From Gnetum montanum (Eukaryota; Streptophyta; Gnetopsida; Gnetales; Gnetaceae): a DNA stretch of 64,000 bases. Position numbers and translations under genes: made by a program. Under the pieces are notes generated by a model. That model worked only from the letters and a program-made list of their open reading frames with translations, was not told the DNA's origin and searched no databases. The stretch is taken from contig MNCI01011532.1 in NCBI GenBank assembly GCA_015680685.1, forward strand, positions 846,809-910,808, read 5' to 3'. This document shows positions 57,530 to 64,000 of the stretch, one piece after another. Each line of letters starts with the position of its first letter. The stretch's first letter is position 1.

Positions 57530-58412
57530 TAATGGGATGCGATATTGCATGGGCCACGATATCACATACGTGATATGGCGTCTATTGCGATATCGCATCC
57601 CCCATGATATCGCATCCCCTACGATATCGTGTACATGATATCGTGTCTTCACGTGCGATATCACAGTCCATCGCAATTTCTATAAATAAGAAGGGGCTCT
57701 CCCTTGTTCAAATCATTAGGAGTTAGATTGTAGCTAAACTCGGTAGTTTGATCCCTCCAAAGATAGATTATTTTCTAGTGTCTGCCCGTAGTATGGTGAA
57801 TGTAATTGTAAGACATCCTTTATTCGAGTGTGACGTACTTGGACACGCACATGACTGGAAATAAAGATCGAGATTACTTCATCATTGCAGCATTCACTTT
57901 GTTTATTTATTTATTTAAATGTTATTTATTGCTTTCTTAATTAGTTTCTCTCATCCTTAAACTCCTAGTAATGTAGAATGAGTATGACTTAATTATGAGC
58001 ATTTAAGTGTGACTACTTGGTAACCTAGTGGCATACCTAGGATTTGCGCTTGGTAATCCCAGTGGTAGTCATGCACGAAGTCCAAGATGTGTATGGATAA
58101 TCAAGGAATGGCTGCTCATCGCACTTAGGCTAGATTAGATTTTGTTACCCTTTCTCTCCTAGCCTAGCTTAGTTAATATTACTTTCCACTGCCTTCAAGA
58201 GTAGCATTAGGTTAGAACACATCATACACCTCACTCCGGACTAAACCATATGTGACAAATATAATACTAGTCCAGGTGGAAAGACAGTGAACTGTGACCT
58301 AAGGTTAACGATCTAGGTGCCACAACTAGTTCATATGTAGAGTTCGACCGAATCACGTGTGAAAATGCTTGTATTTGTATGGTTGAGTGTAGGGTTATCT
58401 CACCACTCATCA
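57530..58412 (+). repeat. B 3' LTR with expanded GATATC palindromes
   Basis: 883 bp. The first dinucleotide is TA (TAATGGG) where TG is expected. U3 (57537-57665) carries about nine GCGATATCGCATCCCC-type motifs, more than the 5' LTR, which explains its extra length. TATA CTATAAATAAG lies near 57681. It ends CCACTCATCA. Confidence 0.92.
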
Positions 58413-59732
58413 CTACTCGATTAGCCTTTGGATCTAATGAGCTCTCATTTCAGACAACCTCCCTTGGGCATACACCCCAAGGGTTCTTCTTGTTTCTACC
58501 TTGAGCCCATATATGATGTGGGGAAGTTGTTTTCTTTGAGAATAACCATGGCCATGGAATTTGTGTAGGAGTGCATAGTATCAGTCCATGGTGGCATCTA
58601 AGGGTTCATGTGCTTCTTGTTTAGAACCTTGGATTATAGTACGTTTGGTATTTGTCATTGAACAACTCTAACATGGTACTCCATCTTTGGATAGATTCTA
58701 ATTCTAAGGACAAGTACCAACTTTCAAATTCCTTAATAGTGTCCTTGGGAAAAGCTTGAGTTTTTGCCACTCATTTTTGATGTATTGTAAGGTACAAGCA
58801 TCTTGAAAAGCTTATAGATGTATTTGTGGATCAGAATTGTATCTCCCCTCAAATCTTGGGATATTGTTCATATCTAGGCAACTATCCTTCATATGCCTAG
58901 TTGGAATTCTTACTGCCTCCACAATGTTAAGCATACTTCAAGTTACCAGTAAAGGTTTATCATCATTACTACGTTGATGATAGTTTTGGCCACCCCTTTG
59001 ATTTTGGCGACCTTCACAATTAATGTTATTTTGTTGATCACCTTCATCATAGTTGTTTTGATGGTGGCTTCCATGAGAATCATTAGATGAAGAGGAATGT
59101 TTGGTATTGGATGAAGAGGAAGGTGGACCACCATTGCCACTACGGTGTCTGCCACCACTCTTATGATTTTTATGATCACCATCACTAGATCCATTGTTAT
59201 TACGATGTTCACCTAAGTTCCTACCTTGGTTGTCACTCTTTCTTGAACCTTGTTTATGAATAGCTGATCGCAAGGTAAAGTTCACAACCTTACCATTAGT
59301 AACAAGGGGTGGAGAACCCTCATGTTGAAAACCTTTCAAGGGAGGATCTTCATTGTCCTCTTAATCTAGTAGGAATAAGGGGTTAGTGTAATGTTTCCCC
59401 TTTGTGGCTTCATGGAGTCTCTCTTGACGTTTATCTCACTTACATTGTGTTTTAGTGGGATAATAGTTCTGAGTATCATATCCATCCACAACGTACTCTT
59501 CATGGAGATCTGCTATGCCCAACTTCTTAAGGGTTTTAAACAACATTCCAGGCATATATCTATCAGGGGACAAAATGACATTTCCCTCCATATCACACCA
59601 TCACATCTGTTCATCCTGATGTAGGATGAAGGTGAAATTTGGCACAAACTCATCTATATGAGTGTATACCACCTTGCATTTCTATGGACCCTGTGGTTTA
59701 GTATCTTTAGGCTTACGAGAACAAGAAGACAT
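58413..59732 (-). pseudogene. D1 gag, N-terminal and capsid part
   Basis: Minus strand. The ATG at 59732 (MSSCSRKPKD) lies about 135 bp from the PBS. The block 'FVPNFTFILHQDEQ' (about 59610-59655) matches A1 and A2. Next is a long Ser/Asn/His/Gly-rich basic region (58938-59339, open), then capsid sequence broken by stops, ending at the B insertion. The function is packaging, as for the other gag copies. Confidence 0.83.
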
Positions 59733-59866
59733 TTTGTAAAACAAAATGAAATTGTTAGTGTGCTTTTATAATTTATGTTTAGTGGGAATGTTATTGACTT
59801 TTAGGTTCATACAACGATATTAGTGGTATCCACTTAGACCTAAATAGTGGATGTTCCACAAACAAA

Positions 59867-59886
59867 GTCCCTAGCAATGGCACCAA
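59867..59886 (-). other. D1 primer-binding site (tRNA-Asp type)
   Basis: Minus-strand TTGGTGCCATTGCTAGGGAC directly after the LTR. It differs from TGGCGCCGTTGCCGGGGATC by transitions in its core. Confidence 0.85.
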
Positions 59887-60770
59887 TGATGAGTAGAAAG
59901 GTACCCATACACCCAACCATACAAATCATAAAGCATTCACATGCAATCCAGTTGGATTCAGTAGATTGTATCATTTCCAGTGCACTAGCCCTTTAGGAAG
60001 TGAATCTAGCCTTAAGGTGAATCGTTGTCCTGCTAATTACACTTGTGATGTACGTTGGTATGGTTAAGTGTAACTAAGGCATCTAATTTTTATCATTTTA
60101 TATTTTATATTTTGGTGCTTGAAATGTAGATAAAAGGAGTTTAATTAACTAATCTAAATTACTAATTAACTAATCATTTAACTAACCCTAATATAAGTAT
60201 TTGTTCCCACTTTTTGTACACATCTTAAACCCACGTATCCACTACTAGGCAACCAAACGCTATGCTACTGGGTGTACCAAGTGATAATGCTACTAGGATT
60301 ACCAAGCAAATACGTGTTATGCTCGAAGCAGTCGTACTTATGTGTGTAATCTATCTTGCTTAATTTTCTCATTAATGTAATAACTAGAAAATATTTGATA
60401 ACTTATTGAACGCATTTAATAAATAATTGAAAACATTAAATGCATAAATAAAATAGCTAATATATCCAAAGTGGTGCAAGGTTTATCAGAAAGCTTGTCT
60501 TTATTACCACACACATGATCGTGCTCAGGTATAATAATGCTCGAATAAAGATCCGTACACTCAATGACTCCTATTGTGGACACTCAGGGGAAAAAATTCT
60601 AACTTTTGAATGAAAAAAATGCAAGAGCTTCGCTACTATTGAAATTTGGACTCCCCATAAATGCGGTTGATAGGCGTGTATTTATAGCTGATGGATAGAC
60701 ATTGTGTCGACAAGGCCTCATTGACGCAAGGTGAGATGCGTAGATGCAGCCAACCAATGACGACTCATCA
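59887..60770 (-). repeat. D1 5' LTR
   Basis: Same family as 40026-40995, but about 85 bp shorter, chiefly because its U3 has fewer GAGGCCTCATC units (60700-60765). The TATA on the minus strand is GCTATAAATAC (plus about 60679-60689). Followed by CCTTA at 60771-60775. Confidence 0.92.
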
Positions 60771-61620
60771 CCTTATGATGAAATACTCAGTATGCTCTTA
60801 GGGGTCAAGATATTGTTAATTAGTTACATTCTCAAGGTGAAATGATTTCAGAAAAATTAATTGTTCAAAAAATTTTAAAAAATTATTTATACTATTTATC
60901 TAAAGTTTGATGCAATTTGTACTACAATTGAAGAACTTTAGAATTTGACAAAATTAGAAGTTGTACAACTTAGTGAATATTTGCAAGCTTATGAAGACAA
61001 GTTAAAATTATGAGAAGAATCAGTTTCTTAAGCACTACAAATAAGTACTAAAATTGAAGAAGGGGCATCATCATAGAAAAGAGATGAATTGTCATCAAGA
61101 GGAAGAAGATAGAGGTTTTCTACATGGGAGAGGCAAAGGTAGAAGAGTACATATAGGGAATAGTTTTAAAAGCAATGTTAAATGCAAGTACTCTCATCAA
61201 TTTAGGAACTATGAATCAAAATGCTAGAAAAAAGAGGTGACATGGGCAATTCTAAATCAAATTATACTAAAGAAGAAAAAGGTAAAGAAAAATGTTTATT
61301 TTTTTCTCATCAAGTGGATGAATCGAGTTTTGAATGTAATTTAGTTGAAAAAGAAATTGATCCATGGATTTGAGATAGTGAATGAAAAAATCATATGATT
61401 TATGTGCTTATTTTTCTAAGATTAATGAAATCTTTCACAACAAATGTGATTTTTGTGATGCTTCAAATATTGAGGTAAAGGGTAAAGGTAATATAGATAA
61501 CACTCTAATATTACATTGGTAAAGAAATTAGTATATTTGATATTTTATATGTGCTTAAGTTGAATCATAATCTTCTTAGTATTGAATAGTTGGATAGCAA
61601 AGGTTTGAAATTGGTGTTTC
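60771..61620 (+). pseudogene. Copia element E gag (continued) and protease
   Basis: This resumes E after D1. Visible are a block ending 'LQAYEDKLK' (about 60980-61010, frame-shifted), a zinc knuckle KCKYSHQFRNYESKC (about 61180-61225) with a decayed second Cys and a His changed to Asn, and a protease start 'DPWI*DSE*KNHM' (about 61360-61400), the remnant of the copia 'W-x-x-DSG-x-x-NHM' site. The typical 'LNHNLLSIE' follows (about 61560-61590), just before the gap. Many frameshifts. Confidence 0.8.
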
Positions 61621-61969
61621 NNNNNNNNNNNNNNNNNNNNNNNNNNNNNNNNNNNNNNNNNNNNNNNNNNNNNNNNNNNNNNNNNNNNNNNNNNNNNNNN
61701 NNNNNNNNNNNNNNNNNNNNNNNNNNNNNNNNNNNNNNNNNNNNNNNNNNNNNNNNNNNNNNNNNNNNNNNNNNNNNNNNNNNNNNNNNNNNNNNNNNNN
61801 NNNNNNNNNNNNNNNNNNNNNNNNNNNNNNNNNNNNNNNNNNNNNNNNNNNNNNNNNNNNNNNNNNNNNNNNNNNNNNNNNNNNNNNNNNNNNNNNNNNN
61901 NNNNNNNNNNNNNNNNNNNNNNNNNNNNNNNNNNNNNNNNNNNNNNNNNNNNNNNNNNNNNNNNNNNNN
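61621..61969. other. Assembly gap (349 N)
   Basis: A run of N. Copia integrase sequence is expected to lie in the gap, since protease precedes it and the integrase end follows it. The open frame that reads through the N run is meaningless. Confidence 0.98.
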
Positions 61970-62300
61970 GCTACTATAGTTTATTTGATTAAAATGAGTC
62001 CTACAAAGTAGATTTGGAATAAGACACCAAAGTAAGCTTAATTTTAGGATACACTTGGAGTGGACATTTGAGGATTTTTAGCTATCCTGCATATGTACAT
62101 GTACCTAATGGAAGCAAACAAAAATTGAATGAAAAATTTGAAGTATATATTTTTATTGGGTATGTTGAATTTTCAAAGGATAAAAATTTTATATTCCTTC
62201 TACTACTCATATTATTATAAGTATGGATGTAATATTTAATGAAGGATCTTTATGGAAATGGAATGAATTAAATAAGAAAACTAATTTTTTTTTCTATTTA
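61970..62300 (+). pseudogene. Copia element E integrase C-terminal part
   Basis: 'IVYLIKMSPTK' with 'IWNKTPK' (61976-62030) is the copia integrase 'LNRSPTKAV-W-K-TP' block. After a frameshift, 'YVHVPNGSKQKLNEKFEVYI' (about 62092-62151) and 'IIISMDVIFNEGSLWKWNEL' (62213-62272) match the stretch just upstream of RT. RT and RNase H do not follow, so most of pol 3' is deleted. Confidence 0.85.
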
Positions 62301-62413
62301 TGATACTAGCCCAAATGATAGTAGCAATAAGTCTTTTTCAATTAGTATGTGATGTGTGTTATGAAATTAAATAGTGCATACATAAAGGGGTTAAGGTCGA
62401 GTGAGGTAGTTAT

Positions 62414-62558
62414 TAACTTTTGAGGGATGGTTGTTGGGATGTTAACTTTGAGGGGATGGTTGTTGGGATGTTAACCTTGAGGAAGTGGTTGTTGGAATGT
62501 TGACCTTGAGTTTATGGTTGTTTGGATGTTGACTTTGAGGGGGTGGTTTTTGGGAAAT
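62414..62558 (+). repeat. 29-bp minisatellite, about 5 units
   Basis: Units of the form TAACTTTGAGGGGATGGTTG...TTGGGATGT, five in a row, with the last two more diverged. They lie between the copia integrase remnant and the LTR-like segment, and may mark the start of the E 3' LTR. Confidence 0.75.
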
Positions 62559-62567
62559 TATCAATCC

Positions 62568-62681
62568 CAACTACTATGCCTATGTGGTCCTAACTACTCT
62601 CAACTCCTACACTCATGTGGCCCTAAATACTTCCAACTACTACATCCATGTGATCCTAACTACTTCCAACCACTTGCATCC
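62568..62681 (+). repeat. 33-bp tandem repeat, 3.4 units
   Basis: Units begin CAACTACTA and contain CATGTGGTCCTAA; three full units and a partial one. Being a multiple of three, they give an open frame with an 11-residue repeat (NYSQLLHSCGP, KYFQLLHPCDP). I see no reason to call it a gene. Confidence 0.75.
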
Positions 62682-62699
62682 TTAACAATGAGCATAGCC

Positions 62700-63010
62700 A
62701 TCCACCTTGTCTACCAAGGTGAATAGATAAGAAGAGATAGCCCAATATCTAAATTAGGCCAACTAGAAGGGAGAATCTTAGTCTCAAGGAATAAGGTTGA
62801 TTAGTAGAAGGTTAGTCTCAAGGAAGGAGGCTACACATAAGAGAGAAGGCTAGTCTCTTGAGAGCTTGTGCAAGGAAAATTGAATGAGAGGCAAGGGAGA
62901 GCACTTGAGAGAGGTTGAGAGAGTCTCTTATAATTGTATTGTCTTGAGATTGGGCTCCGTTGTGATCAACTAAGGATTGAAAAGGGATATTTGTCGTCTC
63001 TAAGATCCCT
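62700..63010 (+). repeat. Copia-like LTR segment (probable 3' LTR of E)
   Basis: Shares 'gagaaggctagtc', 'gagcttgtgcaag' and 'gaggcaagggagagcacttg' with 32520-32830 in the same order. Similarity ends near 63010. The 5' boundary is unclear because of the minisatellites. Confidence 0.65.
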
Positions 63011-63447
63011 GGGAGGGATAACTCATGGAGGGATCATAATCTCCTAAAATCAAATTAATTCATTATTTCTCACTCATTACAACTCATGGTTCACTCAAGA
63101 TATCTAATCATAGCTCATTCTAATGTACCATGACCTATGATATTTCTAATTTAAATAACACAACTAGTAGTTAGATCATGATATTAAAACACAAGCCATG
63201 ATCCACTTTTGGTAGATGAAAATTTTAAATTTAGAAAATTTTTAATTACATAAGTATCTACATGTAATTCATTAGTGTTGTCAATTTACCAACATATTTC
63301 TACTCATGTTGATCAAATATTGAAGCATGAAGATTTGACACTCATACAAGTGAATGACCAATAAAGTATCTTATGCCATGAAATCCTCAACATTTATAGG
63401 AGATAAGTGTTAGCTTAGTTTCTTGTAATGTTAATTTACCAAGAATT

Positions 63448-63500
63448 CATAAGTGGGTTCTTCCCATAGTAGATACTTATCTTTCTTGCCCTTGTGAAAC
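63448..63500 (-). other. Conserved stem-loop module (63-kb copy)
   Basis: Minus strand arms TTTCACAAGGG and CCCACTTATG. The C-G and A-T pairs seen in B replace the T-A and G-C of A1. One C-A mismatch. The loop has TATGGGAAGAACCC. Confidence 0.68.
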
Positions 63501-63698
63501 TTGTTGGTGAGATACCCATGGATTCCCATCAACCAGTTAGATGTTAGTATCAAATATGAGTCTATCCCCTTGGATGACTAGATCTCATCCTCCACTTTGC
63601 CAAATCAACTTCTTGCCATACACAACTATGAAAAAGAATGGAATGGAAGAGATGGAGAATGAATAATNAAGAGATGGAGAATGAATAATGGATTTGAT

Positions 63699-63701
<3 letters not shown>

Positions 63702-63754
<53 letters not shown>

Positions 63755-63767
63755 TGTGTGTGTGTGT
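63702..63767 (+). repeat. (GA)n/(GT)n microsatellite
   Basis: About 25 GA units followed by about 7 GT units. It sits where other elements have an AG-rich run (D1, about 44130-44155). Confidence 0.95.
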
Positions 63768-64000
63768 TATAGCAACATCATTCGATCCTTAGCAAACCAA
63801 ACAATTATCACATGAAACACATGAGCACATCCTACATCCTAGGAGAGATTTGCTACTACATTATTTCATCACTACTCATCTACCACATAAGAGTTAATCT
63901 TTAAGTCTTCCTTTCAAGAATAAGATCACACCTACAACTTCTAGTGTCACCTAGCCTTGATTATTTTGTAGTCTAATCATTGATCAAACTGAATCACGAA

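Larger units (their letters stand above)
49738..58412 (+). mobile_element. Ty3-type element B: gag plus ORF-X, no pol (nested in D1)
   Basis: Complete element of 8.7 kb with LTRs 49738-50570 and 57530-58412. It is flanked by CTACT at 49733-49737 and 58413-58417, a perfect 5-bp duplication. Internal order: PBS, gag, T-rich tract, 3' non-coding region with the stem-loop module, internal U3-like segment, ORF-X, PPT. Protease, RT and integrase are absent. Outside the U3 repeats the two LTRs look roughly 90% identical by eye. It would need pol from a relative such as D1 to move. Confidence 0.93.
40026..60770 (-). mobile_element. Ty3/gypsy element D1, inverted, interrupted by B
   Basis: Inverted element with 5' LTR 59887-60770 and 3' LTR 40026-40995. 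It is flanked by CCTTA at 40021-40025 and at 60771-60775, a perfect 5-bp duplication. Order on the minus strand: PBS, gag (split by B), protease, RT/RNaseH, integrase, PPT-like site, two hairpins, stem-loop module, internal U3-like segment, ORF-X, PPT. About 12 kb without B. It is inserted in copia E gag. Confidence 0.93.
63011..64000 (-). other. 3' non-coding region of another inverted Ty3 element
   Basis: No gene is seen. The inverted stem-loop module (63448-63500) and the purine-rich repeat beyond it match the 3' non-coding layout of D1 and C. The element continues out of the window. A 21-bp exact repeat flanks the N at 63668, again a likely joining artefact. Confidence 0.55.

Noticed and set aside
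61590-61979. An open frame of 129 codons across 61590-61979
   Set aside because: It consists almost wholly of N bases and has no sequence support.

Overview
The window is a gene-poor block of a large plant nuclear genome made almost entirely of decayed, nested retrotransposons. The evidence is Ty3/gypsy elements of the Athila/Tat type with tRNA-Asp primer-binding sites, a Ty1/copia element and an RTE-type LINE remnant. No host gene, tRNA or rRNA gene was found. A repeat-rich gymnosperm-like genome is plausible, but the sequence does not prove it. In-frame stops are mostly TAG at expected Gln codons, as expected from long-term methylcytosine decay.

Left half. 1-2347 is the 3' end of a Ty3 element (B0) with its 3' LTR. 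2640-3400 is a LINE RT remnant. An inverted element C starts at 3595 and is split by A1 (7557-27838, TSD AGAGT). A1 is itself split in its integrase region by A2 (13498-23636, TSD CTAGG). C resumes at 27839 and ends in a truncated LTR at 30133. About 4 kb spanning the A1/C junction (26113-30133) is repeated at 33612-37621, where the C LTR is complete (to 38245).

Right half. A copia element E is inferred from an LTR-like segment at about 32300-32996, gag at 39800-40025 and 60771 onward, protease, a 349-bp N gap, an integrase C-terminus, and a second LTR-like segment ending near 63010. It is split by the inverted Ty3 element D1 (40026-60770, TSD CCTTA). D1 is split in gag by element B (49738-58412, TSD CTACT). 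The last kilobase is 3' non-coding sequence of another inverted Ty3 element.

How the parts relate. A1, A2 and D1 have the full order LTR-PBS-gag-protease-RT/RNaseH-integrase-PPT-LTR. B and C have gag but no recognisable pol and would depend on proteins supplied in trans. All share a 3' non-coding region carrying two predicted RNA structures whose arms show compensatory changes: a stem-loop module and a GGTGTGG...CACACC hairpin in one to three copies.

Most notable: B and D1 carry a homologous extra ORF (called ORF-X here) between this region and the 3' LTR, in the position of an env-like gene. Each ORF-X is preceded by a partial copy of its own family's U3/TATA region and by an AG acceptor abutting the ATG. 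This looks like a separately expressed accessory gene with a family-matched internal promoter. All gene-like features are damaged, so they are described as pseudogenes or element parts.
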